A stretch of 64,000 nt of DNA from assembly GCF_016888135.1 (NCBI RefSeq), contig NZ_JACSWB010000167.1:26269-90268 (forward strand), written 5' to 3'. The notes beneath the pieces were generated by a model. It did not search any database. It was not told the DNA's origin and was given only the letters and a program-made list of their open reading frames with translations. The stretch comes from Leptolyngbya sp. CCY15150. GTDB lineage: Bacteria > Cyanobacteriota > Cyanobacteriia > RECH01. The translations under genes and the position numbers were made by a program. Positions 43,809 to 53,600 of this stretch are shown here, piece after piece (position 1 is the first letter of the stretch; every line of letters starts with the position of its first letter).

Positions 43809-45821
43809 ATGCCCATACCTTGGAAACGATCCCGGCTAAACTTGGCCCCTCAGGCTCGGTCTGTACCACTAAGAATTTTGTTGGTTGTACCCTTTGTGGT
43901 ACAGGTTTTTGGCACGGTTGGTTTAGTAGGATGGCTGTCGCTGCGTAATGGCCAACAAGCTGTCGAGCAGGTGACGGCCAGTCTACGCACAGAAATTAGC
44001 GATCGCATTGATCAACAGCTCCAGCGCTACCTCGACGTCCCCCTGGTGGTCAACCAAGTCAATGCCAATGCCATTTTGATGGGGTATGTAGACTTAGATG
44101 ATCCAGCCAGCCTCTCCCAGCATTTCTGGAATCACCACGATCTATTCCCTTCCCTAGAGGTCTCTGCCATGTATGTGGGCAGGATCAACGGCGAGTTTAC
44201 GGGCCTGGGGTTTCAGGCTAATCAACAGTGGGAGGTGGGGCGATCGGGGGATGAGACGGGACGGATTTTCACCAGCTATGCCCTCGACAAGCTGGGGCGG
44301 CCAGCTCAAGTCCTAGGGCAAACTCGCTTCTATGATCCCCGGCTGCGTCCCTGGTTTCGGAGTGCCATGCAGGCTCGGGAGCCGACCTGGAGCAGCATTT
44401 ATCCAGATTTTAAGGAACGACGCCTTAAGGTGACCCTGGCCCAGCCTCTTTACACCATGGATCGGGAAGTTTTGGGGGTGATTGGCACCGATTTTGTGCT
44501 GTCGCACATCAATGACATGCTGCGATCGCTCCAGGTGAGTCAGTCTGGCCAAACGTTTATTTTGGAATCCTCAGGTCTACTGGTGGCCACCTCGACGGAC
44601 GATGAACCGTTTGTGGTGGAGGGCGATCGCGTCACTCGTTTAGCGGCCGCTGATGTGGCCCATCCTCTCATTCAAGACACGGCTCAGTTTCTCCAGGCCC
44701 AGTTCAACAGTTTGGAAGACATTGGTCGTCGCCAACAGCTTGAGTTTCGCGATCGCCATGGGCAACGGCAACTGGTGCATGTTGACTCGGTTTCCTATGG
44801 CAAGAACCTCAACTGGTTGATTGTGGTGGTGATCCCCGAATCAGATTTCATGGGGCAAATCTATGCCAACACTCGCACCACCATTGCCCTGTGCTTGCTG
44901 GCGCTGATGGCCGCTACCTTGGTAGGGCTGTTGACGGCCCGTTGGATTACCTATCCAATTCTGCAGCTCAGTGAAGCCAGCCGTACCCTAGCAGACAGTG
45001 CCGCTAGGGCCAGCCTATCCCACTCGGAAACCTTGCCCCACATCCAGGCGCGAAATATTACCGAGTTGCGAGGCTTGGCGGATGCCTTTAACCAAATGGC
45101 CGATCAGCTACAAAAATCCTTCGCCGTGTTGGAGCAACGGGTGGCAGAACGCACTGCTGAGTTGCTGAGTGAGCAGCAAAAGTCAGAGCAGCTTTTGCTC
45201 AACATTTTGCCCCAGAGTATTGCCCACCAATTGAAGCAAAACCAAACCTCGATCGCTTCTGCCGTGGAAGAGGCGACGATTTTATTTGCCGATATTGTAG
45301 ATTTTTCGCCCCTGGCCTCACGGCTGCCGGCGACAGAGTTGGTGGAACTGCTCAACAACATTTTCTGCGCGTTTGACCATCTGGTGGAAAAGTACCGGCT
45401 GGAAAAGATTAAAACCATCGGAGATGCCTACATGGTGGTGGGCGGGTTGCCGGTGCCCCGGGCCGATCATGCAGAAGCGATCGCTCACATTGCCCTCGAT
45501 ATGCAAGACACCATTCGCACCTTTCTGCGGGATGATGGCGAGCCGTTTCGCCTGCGCATCGGCATCAACACCGGGCCGGTGGTCGCAGGGGTGATTGGCA
45601 GCAAAAAGTTTATCTACGACCTCTGGGGAGATGCGGTAAATGTGGCCAGCCGCATGGAATCTCACGGCACCTCCGATGGCATTCAGGTCACCCAAAGCAC
45701 CTATGAACTACTGCACCACCAGTTTGTCTTTGAGTCTCGGGGGATGGTTCACATCAAAGGTAAGGGGGATATGCAAACCTATTGGTTGATGGGGCGACAG
45801 GCTTGTTTAGAGTCTGCCTAG
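43809..45821 (+). CDS. membrane-bound class III adenylate cyclase (dCache-HAMP-cyclase)
   Basis: 670 residues. Helix 1 (about 21-43), a periplasmic double-Cache sensor (44-350, with PRLRPWFRSAMQ and the NWLIVVVIPESDF end), helix 2 (about 355-377), HAMP plus coiled coil (378-465), then the catalytic domain. Metal-binding Asp495 (FADIVDFS) and Asp539 (TIGDAYMVVGG), purine-selecting Lys533 and Asp604 (IYDLWGDAVN), and transition-state Asn611 and Arg615 (NVASRMES) are all present, so ATP is the predicted substrate. It should make cAMP in response to an external small-molecule ligand. Confidence 0.92.
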   Translation: MPIPWKRSRLNLAPQARSVPLRILLVVPFVVQVFGTVGLVGWLSLRNGQQAVEQVTASLRTEISDRIDQQLQRYLDVPLVVNQVNANAILMGYVDLDDPASLSQHFWNHHDLFPSLEVSAMYVGRINGEFTGLGFQANQQWEVGRSGDETGRIFTSYALDKLGRPAQVLGQTRFYDPRLRPWFRSAMQAREPTWSSIYPDFKERRLKVTLAQPLYTMDREVLGVIGTDFVLSHINDMLRSLQVSQSGQTFILESSGLLVATSTDDEPFVVEGDRVTRLAAADVAHPLIQDTAQFLQAQFNSLEDIGRRQQLEFRDRHGQRQLVHVDSVSYGKNLNWLIVVVIPESDFMGQIYANTRTTIALCLLALMAATLVGLLTARWITYPILQLSEASRTLADSAARASLSHSETLPHIQARNITELRGLADAFNQMADQLQKSFAVLEQRVAERTAELLSEQQKSEQLLLNILPQSIAHQLKQNQTSIASAVEEATILFADIVDFSPLASRLPATELVELLNNIFCAFDHLVEKYRLEKIKTIGDAYMVVGGLPVPRADHAEAIAHIALDMQDTIRTFLRDDGEPFRLRIGINTGPVVAGVIGSKKFIYDLWGDAVNVASRMESHGTSDGIQVTQSTYELLHHQFVFESRGMVHIKGKGDMQTYWLMGRQACLESA

Positions 45822-46086
45822 GAGCTGCTACTCCCAGCCTGATCAGCCTCAGCAAACATGTATCTTTGGTTATATTTCCTAGACTAGCTGCTCTGGTCGT
45901 CTAGGCTGGTAGCTAGGTTCGTGGGTAAACTCCTGATCCTCAATCTAGCGATCGCGGGTGAGTGGTGCGTGACGTAACGTTCTGCTCAGACCAGATTGGC
46001 ATAGACAGGGGGATCTGCTGGGTTGCGCATGGCGCAACTTAGCCCGGCCGTATCCGCCGTCTTCTTCCTCTAGAGTTCGCAACACT

Positions 46087-47112
46087 ATGCAGGTTCAATT
46101 CAATATTCTCCGCCAAGGGCTGCAGCCCCGTCCCTACATGGAGTCGTTTACCCTGGATATCGATCCGGGGAGTACGATTCTGGACTGCTTGAATCAGATC
46201 AAGTGGCAGCAGGACGGTAGTTTGGCCTTTCGCAAAAATTGTCGGAATACCATCTGCGGTAGCTGCAGTATGCGGATTAACGGGCGATCGGCGTTGGCCT
46301 GCAAAGAAAATGTGCGCAGTGAGTTGGCTCGCTTAGAGGCCATTCAAGCCAGTCAAGGGGGCGATCGCTCCCCCAGTGATGCATTGCCTACGATCACGGT
46401 TGCGCCGTTGGGAAATTTGCCGGTGCTCAAAGACTTGATTGTGGACATGGCTCCCTTCTGGGATAGCCTGGAGGCGGTGGATCCCTACGTGAGTACCAGC
46501 AGCCGTCAGGTGCCGGAGCGGGAATTTTTGCAGAGTCCTGAAGAGCGCGATCGCCTCAACCAAAATGGTAACTGTATCCTTTGCGGCGCTTGCTATTCGG
46601 AGTGTAATGCGCTGGAAGTGAACCCTGATTTTGTGGGCCCCCATGCCTTGGCTAAAGCTGCCCGCTTGGTGCTCGACTCCCGTGATGGGGATACGGAAGC
46701 GCGCCTAGATGCCTACAATGAAGGCAATCAAGGCGTTTGGGGCTGCACCCGCTGTCAGTTATGCAACAGTGTCTGTCCCATGGAGGTGGCTCCTATGGAT
46801 CAGATTGGGCGCGTGAAGCAGCAAATTTTGGATCGCAAGGACGCTAGCGATAGCCGTTCGGTGCGTCACCGTAAGGTACTCGTCCAGTTAGTGAAGCAGG
46901 GCGGCTGGATTGATGAGCGCAAGTTTGGCATTCAGGTGGTGGGCAATTCCTTCCGCGATCTGCCAGGACTGTTGAGTTTGGGGCCACTGGGGCTGCGGAT
47001 GTTGGCCAGCGGCAAACTACCCCTGACCTTTGAAGCCTCGGAAGGACAGGCGCAAGTGCGATCGCTGATAGAAGCAGTGGAACAGTTGGAAGCCGAGTCG
47101 CCGGTCTCCTGA
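46087..47112 (+). CDS. sdhB: succinate dehydrogenase/fumarate reductase iron-sulfur subunit
   Basis: 341 residues, longer than the ~240 of E. coli SdhB owing to the C-terminus. It carries electrons from the flavoprotein to quinone. The N-terminal 2Fe-2S ferredoxin-like cluster ligands are in CRNTICGSCSMRINGRSALAC; the C-terminal clusters use CILCGACYSEC and CTRCQLCNSVCP. The second motif's final CP is standard. The flavoprotein sdhA is not adjacent, which is usual in cyanobacteria. A high-light-inducible protein gene follows 77 bases downstream on the same strand. Confidence 0.93.
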   Translation: MQVQFNILRQGLQPRPYMESFTLDIDPGSTILDCLNQIKWQQDGSLAFRKNCRNTICGSCSMRINGRSALACKENVRSELARLEAIQASQGGDRSPSDALPTITVAPLGNLPVLKDLIVDMAPFWDSLEAVDPYVSTSSRQVPEREFLQSPEERDRLNQNGNCILCGACYSECNALEVNPDFVGPHALAKAARLVLDSRDGDTEARLDAYNEGNQGVWGCTRCQLCNSVCPMEVAPMDQIGRVKQQILDRKDASDSRSVRHRKVLVQLVKQGGWIDERKFGIQVVGNSFRDLPGLLSLGPLGLRMLASGKLPLTFEASEGQAQVRSLIEAVEQLEAESPVS

Positions 47113-47189
47113 GCAGTGCTGGGTAGGAGGAACAATCTGCGCCAGAATCTGCGCTAGACTGCTCTCAGACTGAATTGTGTAGACCACGT

Positions 47190-47396
47190 ATGACCTCCCA
47201 ACCCGATTCTCCAGATACTGCCCCCGCTGAATCCGTTGCTGAATCCGCTGAACCCCTTGCGCCAACGCCCGCCTTTGGCTGGACAGCCTACGCTGAACAG
47301 ATCAATGGCCGCTTTGCCATGCTGGGCTTCATCGTGCTGCTGTTGATTGAGCTAGCCACCCGCCAAGATCTCTTCTCTTGGTTGGGGTTGCGGTAA
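47190..47396 (+). CDS. high-light-inducible protein (HliP/SCP, one-helix chlorophyll-binding)
   Basis: 68 residues from the ATG at 47190; upstream codons in frame add five unlikely residues. A Pro/Ala/Glu-rich N-terminal region leads to AEQINGRFAMLGFIVLLLIE, the ExxNGRxAMxGF motif of the LHC superfamily, in one transmembrane helix. HliPs bind chlorophyll and carotenoid and protect or assist photosystem assembly under high light. Ycf39, a known partner of some HliPs, is encoded about 8 kb away, but no link is shown by position. Confidence 0.92.
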   Translation: MTSQPDSPDTAPAESVAESAEPLAPTPAFGWTAYAEQINGRFAMLGFIVLLLIELATRQDLFSWLGLR

Positions 47397-47402
47397 GAAT
47401 TG

Positions 47403-47437
47403 GGGGCGATCGCTGCAGGATGGAAAGCGATCGCCCC
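47403..47437. terminator. HIP1-built hairpin between convergent genes
   Basis: GGGGCGATCGC (47403-47413) pairs perfectly with GCGATCGCCCC (47427-47437) around 13 bases, midway between the stops of the HliP gene (plus) and the protease gene (minus). It contains two HIP1 sites in inverted orientation and could act in both directions, although T runs are lacking. Confidence 0.55.
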
Positions 47438-47442
47438 TAGAC

Positions 47443-48909
47443 TTAGCGAACGGTGAGGGTATAGCGCCCTTGTCCGGTATTGTCGTAGGAATTGGCCAAA
47501 ATCACATAGGTGCCGGTACGCGGCAGGGTGGTGACAATACGTGAGTTGAGGGTATTGGGCCCGACGTCATCATTTTGGTCAATCAGTTCGCCATTGGGGC
47601 CTAGCAAGATGAGATAGGTATCAAACTCATTGCTTTCCATGGAAATGGTCACGGTCTGTCCAGAGGTGCCATAGAAGGTATGTTCTTGATAGTAGCTGCC
47701 ATCTTCTTGCAAAATCAGCGAGCCGGGGCCTAGCCGTCCTTGGTCATTTAAAATCAAGCCGTTGGTCGTGGGATTGCTGGGGCGCGGTGAATTGGCGGCG
47801 GAGTTAGACTCTCGTACCTGCAGGCTATAGCGTCCGGTTTCACCATCCTGATAGGAATTGGCAAAAATAGTATAGGTTCCGTTGGCGGGGAGGGTGGCTT
47901 CAATTCTGGAGTTTGTGCCACCAGCACCGTCATCGTCTTGCATAATATCGACACCGTTGGGGTCTAGCAGCACGAGGTAGGTATCAAAGTCATTGCTGCT
48001 CATGTCGATGACGATGCGCTGTCCGGCTCGCCCCTCAAAGTTGTAGACGTTGAAGTAGCTATTGTCAAAGGGCAGAACATTACTGCTGGTATCGAGTTGT
48101 CCGCTGGTGGCCGCGCCGTTCACGGTGATGCGTTCGGCGGGGCGACTGACGGTGTTGCTGGGGCGCTGGGCGACGGTGGGGGCTCGTCCTTCCCGCACGG
48201 CAGTGAGAAAGGGCTGGACGCGATCGCTAGAAATGGCGAAGCCAATGCCGATATTGCCGCCTTCTCCTGCGGTGAAAATTGCTGTGTTGACGCCGATGAG
48301 CTGTCCTTGGCTGTTGAGCAGCGGCCCGCCAGAGTTGCCCCGATTAATAGCTGCATCGGTTTGAATCATGCCGCGCTCAGGATCAATGCGGCTGACGATG
48401 CCCACGGTGAAGGTATTTTGGAATTGGCCGAAGGGGTTACCAATGGCAAATGCCGATTGCCCAACCGCCACCGATCCGGGCGGCGCTAGGGGAAGGGTGG
48501 GTAAATTGCTTTGCCCACGGAGGCGAATGGCTGCCAAATCTAGGCCATCTTCGGCATAGGCGATCACATCTCCTTGGATGCGCTGCCCGTCGGACAAAAT
48601 AACGGTGACCGTACTGGTCGATCCCACCACATGGGCATTGGTGAGCACCAAGCCATCTGCGGTGATAATACTGCCGCTGCCAGTGCTATCGCCGGCCTCA
48701 ATGGACACAACGGCTGGACTCGCATCTCGATAGATCCGTACTCGGGTTTCCTCTTCTACATTTTGGGCAAGGGCTGATGCCGTAGGTTGCCCAAAGCGGC
48801 TGAGGTTGAGGAGATCGATAGGCATGGCCATATCAAGACCATGCAGAGCGATCGCTGCTGTGGTGGACAGAAGACCGAAGGCAACACGATGGCGCAGTAA
48901 GTGTTTCAT
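47443..48909 (-). CDS. HtrA/Deg-like trypsin-type serine protease with two PPC domains
   Basis: 488 residues from the ATG at 48909 (MKHLLRHRVAFGLLSTTAAI, a signal peptide; cleavage likely after SALA near 48). A chymotrypsin-fold domain holds His93 (LTNAHVVG), Asp124 (GLDLAAIRL) and Ser193 (RGNSGGPLL). In place of PDZ domains it has two beta-sandwich PPC-like domains (about 250-365 and 380-488), each with a YNVYNFEGRAGQRIVIDMSS-like start and an FDTYLVLLDPNG or FDTYLILLGPNG block. It is exported, probably to degrade or process periplasmic or surface proteins; the PPC domains may aid secretion or binding. Confidence 0.9.
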   Translation of the reverse strand: MKHLLRHRVAFGLLSTTAAIALHGLDMAMPIDLLNLSRFGQPTASALAQNVEEETRVRIYRDASPAVVSIEAGDSTGSGSIITADGLVLTNAHVVGSTSTVTVILSDGQRIQGDVIAYAEDGLDLAAIRLRGQSNLPTLPLAPPGSVAVGQSAFAIGNPFGQFQNTFTVGIVSRIDPERGMIQTDAAINRGNSGGPLLNSQGQLIGVNTAIFTAGEGGNIGIGFAISSDRVQPFLTAVREGRAPTVAQRPSNTVSRPAERITVNGAATSGQLDTSSNVLPFDNSYFNVYNFEGRAGQRIVIDMSSNDFDTYLVLLDPNGVDIMQDDDGAGGTNSRIEATLPANGTYTIFANSYQDGETGRYSLQVRESNSAANSPRPSNPTTNGLILNDQGRLGPGSLILQEDGSYYQEHTFYGTSGQTVTISMESNEFDTYLILLGPNGELIDQNDDVGPNTLNSRIVTTLPRTGTYVILANSYDNTGQGRYTLTVR

Positions 48910-49129
48910 GGGAATCGGTAAAAAGGTCACGACGGGCGGGCAATGAGCGATCGTCAATAGCTATGGTATGGGCGGCTCCATGCCCATCCTGCCTGCAATG
49001 GATGCTGAGATAACGGGAGGGCGATGCTCTGGAGCGGCATTCTGCTAACTAGACGGGATAGGACTACAGTCTAGCCATGATTTAGCGATCGCTTTGGAGC
49101 GTTCACGGCTAGGAGATCAGGATGTTTGT

Positions 49130-49177
49130 TGCCAAACGCTGATCGATACTGCCAAACACTGAACTGCCAAACACTGA
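49130..49177. repeat. three short tandem copies in the 48910-49414 spacer
   Basis: TGCCAAACGCTGA (49130-49142) is followed by TGCCAAACACTGA at 49150-49162 and again at 49165-49177. The 505-base spacer between the protease gene and the proB stop otherwise has no gene that I can see. Confidence 0.6.
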
Positions 49178-49414
49178 TCAATACACTGATGCGATCGCCT
49201 ATTCCGCGTTGATCAAGCTATGGTTCAGTTCTATCATCTAGGGCTGGGCCATGGCAGTTAGACTGTACACCTTATCAAGCGACACATAGGGTGGAACTTC
49301 TCAACGGCTCAACCAGTCTCGTCTGGGTTGAGTCATGGATCTGCTCAGGCAGGGCGATCGCTATGATCTAAGACGGTCGTCTAGCCCTCGTCGTTCCACC
49401 CAGGCTGACCAGAT

Positions 49415-50530
49415 CTATGTGGCGCTGAGCACTAGGTTATCGCGATGCACCACGGTCTCGGGAGCGATGTAGCCGAGCAGGGCGGAAATCTGTTCCGACT
49501 GACGACCTTGAATTTTTTGCAGCTCATCACTGGTGAAGTTCACCAAGCCGCGAGCAATCTCCCGACCTTGGCGATCGCAGAGCTGGACGGCGTCCTGCTG
49601 CTGAAATTCTCCTTCCACTTCGGTGATGCCTGCCGCAAGCAGCGATCGCCCGGCTTCTTGAATGGCCGTGACGGCACCGGCATCTAGGTATAGCTTACCC
49701 GACGGGACGAGCCCATTGGCAATCCAGCGCTTGCGGGCCTTGTTGGGCTGGGGTTGGGGTTCAAACTGGGTGCCGAGGGGTTCGCCGTTGAGGATTTTGA
49801 GAATATTTTGGGGCGATCGCCCTTCGGTAATGGCCATGCGTACGCCTGCGGTGGTGGCAATGCGGGCTGCGGCAATTTTGGTCACCATGCCGCCGGTGCC
49901 CCAGCTTGAGCCGCGATCGCCCACTTCGACCATTTCCGACAGTTCGTCAATGCGCTCCACTTGGATAATCGGCTGGGCATCGGGATGGTAGCGCGGGTCG
50001 GCGGAATAGAGGCGATCTACATCGGTGAGCAAAAACAGCCAATGGGCATCGACTAAGCTGGCGACGAGGGCTGACAGGGTATCGTTGTCGCCAAACTTGA
50101 GTTCATCCACCGCCAGGGTATCGTTTTCGTTGACGATGGGGATCACGTTCAGCCGCAGCAGTTCCTGAAAGGTGCGATAGGCGTTGACATAGCGACTGCG
50201 CTGCACCAAGTCGCTACGGGTGAGCAACACCTGGGCGATGGGCTGCTGCAGGGTGGTAAACAGGTCATCGTAGACCCGCATCAACCGTCCTTGTCCTACA
50301 GCGGCGACGGCTTGCTTGGTGGCCATCGCTTTGGGGCGCTCGGTCATGCCCAGCCGCGCACAGCCGACCCCCACGGCTCCGGAGGAGACTAGGATCACCC
50401 GATGCCCCCGCCGCCGCAGTTGGCTGAGGGTTTCCACTAAGGCCGCGATGGTTGAAATTGACAGCAGACCCGTTTCTGCATGGGTCAGGCTAGAGGTACC
50501 AATTTTGATGACTAACGTTTGTGGGGTCAT
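49415..50530 (-). CDS. proB: glutamate 5-kinase
   Basis: 371 residues from the ATG at 50530 ([20 protein letters not shown]), a normal ProB start; an in-frame ATG at 50557 adds nine residues. ProB phosphorylates glutamate to gamma-glutamyl phosphate, the first committed and feedback-controlled step of proline synthesis. Amino-acid-kinase motifs include [57 protein letters not shown] and [22 protein letters not shown]-terminal PUA domain (about 280-360) follows. proA is not nearby. Confidence 0.95.
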   Translation of the reverse strand: MTPQTLVIKIGTSSLTHAETGLLSISTIAALVETLSQLRRRGHRVILVSSGAVGVGCARLGMTERPKAMATKQAVAAVGQGRLMRVYDDLFTTLQQPIAQVLLTRSDLVQRSRYVNAYRTFQELLRLNVIPIVNENDTLAVDELKFGDNDTLSALVASLVDAHWLFLLTDVDRLYSADPRYHPDAQPIIQVERIDELSEMVEVGDRGSSWGTGGMVTKIAAARIATTAGVRMAITEGRSPQNILKILNGEPLGTQFEPQPQPNKARKRWIANGLVPSGKLYLDAGAVTAIQEAGRSLLAAGITEVEGEFQQQDAVQLCDRQGREIARGLVNFTSDELQKIQGRQSEQISALLGYIAPETVVHRDNLVLSAT

Positions 50531-50616
50531 GGGGCGATCGCAAACAGGGCATCCCAAATTGTGACGGACAAATCCTTTCCTGCCAAGTCTATGGACTATC
50601 TAGGGAGGAAACTAGG

Positions 50617-53600
50617 TTAATGTTGGGGAATAGCGCCCACCGATTCTGGAATCATAATCACAAACTCGGTGCCGACACCGGGGGTGGAGTGGCAGGTGAG
50701 GGATCCTTTGTGGCGATCGCAAATGACTTGATGGCTGATGGATAGCCCCAGCCCCGTGCCTTTGCCGACTGGTTTGGTGGTGAAAAAGGGATCGAAGAGC
50801 TGCCGTCGCACCGACTCTGGCATCCCCGGGCCGTTGTCTACAATGCGGATCCGGATCCAGCCGGGGGTGGCTCGTTCTGTATGAATGGCGATCGCTGCCT
50901 TGGTGCCTTGATAAACCTCGGGATGATCCTTCATATGGTCTTCCAGGGCATCAATGGCGTTGGATAAAATATTCATAAACACCTGATTAACTTGCCCGGC
51001 GTAGCATTCCACCAACGGCAGATCGCCATACTGTTTCACCACGTCAATCCCCTCACTGTTGTGCTTGGGCTTGAGGCGATTGTGCAAAATCAACAGGGTG
51101 CTATCGATGCCTTCATGGATATTGACGGCTTTTAAATCGGCTTCATCAAGCCGGGAGAAGGTGCGCAGGGAATAGACAATTTCCCGAATGCGTTCTGCAC
51201 CAATGCGCATGGATCCCAGCAGTTGGGGTAGGTCTTCCACCAGGAAATCCAGATCCATGTCTTCAATCTGAGTCTCGATCTCTTCGCCGGGACTTGGATA
51301 GCGCTGGCGATAGTGGCCCAGCAGGCTCACAATATTGCGGATGTAGTCGGTGGCGTGGGTTAAGTTGCCATAGATGAAGTTAACGGGGTTGTTAATCTCG
51401 TGGGCGACGCCGGCCACCAGTTGCCCCAAGCTAGACATTTTCTCGCTTTGCACCAGTTGGGCCTGGGTGCGCTGGAGATCGTGGAGGGCATGTTCGAGAT
51501 CGGCGGTCTGCTGCCGGAGCTGGGCTTCTGCTTGCTTGCGTTGGCTGATGTCTCGGAAATACCAAACCCGGCCGTAGAATTCACCGGCGGGCGATCGCAC
51601 GGGAGCAGAATAGCAATCGAGCACCCGGCCGTCCTGAAGCTGTAACTCTTCCCGGTTGGATTGGTCAGGATGTTCGTAGAGAAAATCCACGGTGCTTAGG
51701 AAGTTGTCGCTGTCGATCAACTGATCCAATAGCCGCTGGATTAATAAGCGATCGCCCCCGGTGGCAATCTGATCCGGCAAAATGCCCCAAATGCCGCAGA
51801 ACTGCTGGTTATAGGAGACAATGCGCCGATGTTCATCCAGGATCAAGATCCCGTCAATGGAGGCTTCTCGCTGGGCACGAAGAATGGCGTTACTGCGCTT
51901 GAGAGCCCGTTCCGATCGCCGCCGTTCGGTCACATCCATGACAGCAGACACCACCCCTAACATTTCGCCGTTGGGTGCCATCAGCGGCGTGTTGTACCAT
52001 TCGCAGAAAATCACGCGCCCATCCTGGGTGATGTTTTCGTTGGTACTGCGACTGCTTTGCTTGGTTGTGGATAGATGAACAAAAATATCTTGAACCTGAT
52101 CGTGGAACCACTCAGGGACTAAAAAGTGGAAGGCTTGCCCGACCGCCTGCTCACGGGTGTGACCAAAAATGCGCTCGGCCGATGGATTCCAGTCTAAGAT
52201 TTGCCCATCGGGCGTCCAGTCGATCACCGCTAGAGGCGTTTGCTGAATCAGCAAGGAGAGCCGTTGCTGCGACTCCCGCAGTTTTTCCTGGGCTCGTTCC
52301 CGCTGGGTAATATCAACCGCCATGGACGAAATACCCACGACATCGCCTGTGGTGGTCACCAACGGCACGTCATACCATTCACAGATGACGCGATCGCCAT
52401 CTTTGGTCACATTCTCGCCCACCTCTCGCAAAATTCGAGGGCTAAGGATCAGTTGGCTCATCACCTGCCGCACTTGGGGGCGTCGCCAGTCGGGAATCAA
52501 AAAGCCCAGGGGTGCCCCCATGACCTCATCCTTGGAATAGCCAAAGATGCGCTCAGCTGCAGGGTTCCATTCCCGCAGATTTAAATCAATGTCCCATTCC
52601 ATGATGGCGACGGGCGTTTGCTCAAACAGCAGAGCCAGGCGTTGGCGGGAGTCTTGTAGGGCGGCCTCTGCTAGCTTGCGGTCGGTAATATCTTCAAAGG
52701 TGCCCAGCACGCCGACAATATTGCCTTGGCTATCCCGCAGCGGCACTTTGTTGGTATCAATCCAGCGCAGTTCACCCTCGGCATTTTGCTGCTGGCTAAT
52801 CAGATGCACCATGGGCTGGCCCGTGGCGATCACGTGGCGATCGGCGGCGCGATAATCGTTGGCCTGCTCCGGTGCCCAGCCTAGGTCATAATCGGTTTTG
52901 CCGATTATGTTGGTTGCAATCTGGGGCGGCATGGTCTTGAGGAATTTGCTGTTGCCGCCGAGATAGCGCAGATCGAGATCTTTCCAGAACACCACTTGAG
53001 GAATGTTGTCCATCACCAGTTGCAGCAAATGGCGCGATTCTCGCAGTTGCAGATCGGTTTGGTGGCGGGCGATCGCCCCTCCTAAGCTACTGGCGGCTGC
53101 CCGCAAAATGGACTGTTCGCTATTCGACCATGGGCGCTCAGCCTGGCAGTCATCACAGCCCACAAATCCCCAAATGATGCCTTCAATCTCAATGGGCATG
53201 AGGATCAGTGACTGGGTTTGGCGTTGCTCTAAATAGGTGCGTAGGGCGGGTGGACAGGCGGAGGCGATCGCCATCACCGGCTGCCCCTGGGCTAAGGTTT
53301 GGTACCACTCTAGGGATACTTTTTGGTAGGGCAGATTTTGCAACTGGGGATTGTGTAGGTCTGAGGGAATGGCGGGGGCAACCCATTCATAGCGTTGATT
53401 GAGCCGTGGTTCGCTAGTTTCACCATGCCAGCTATGTTCAAACACATACACCCGATCTACCTGGGCTGTGGTTCCCAAAATGTATAGGGCCTGATTCACC
53501 GCTTGGTCATGATCAGCCATGGTCAAGAGGGTGCTGTTGGCTAGGGCAACCCCATTCAGCAAGCGATCGCGGGTTTGTAAATCTTGCTCAAACTGTTTGC

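Noticed and set aside
41836..47112. Possible exopolysaccharide-cAMP-respiration cluster
   Set aside because: The genes are only neighbours with large spacers and separate functions; nothing shows joint regulation.
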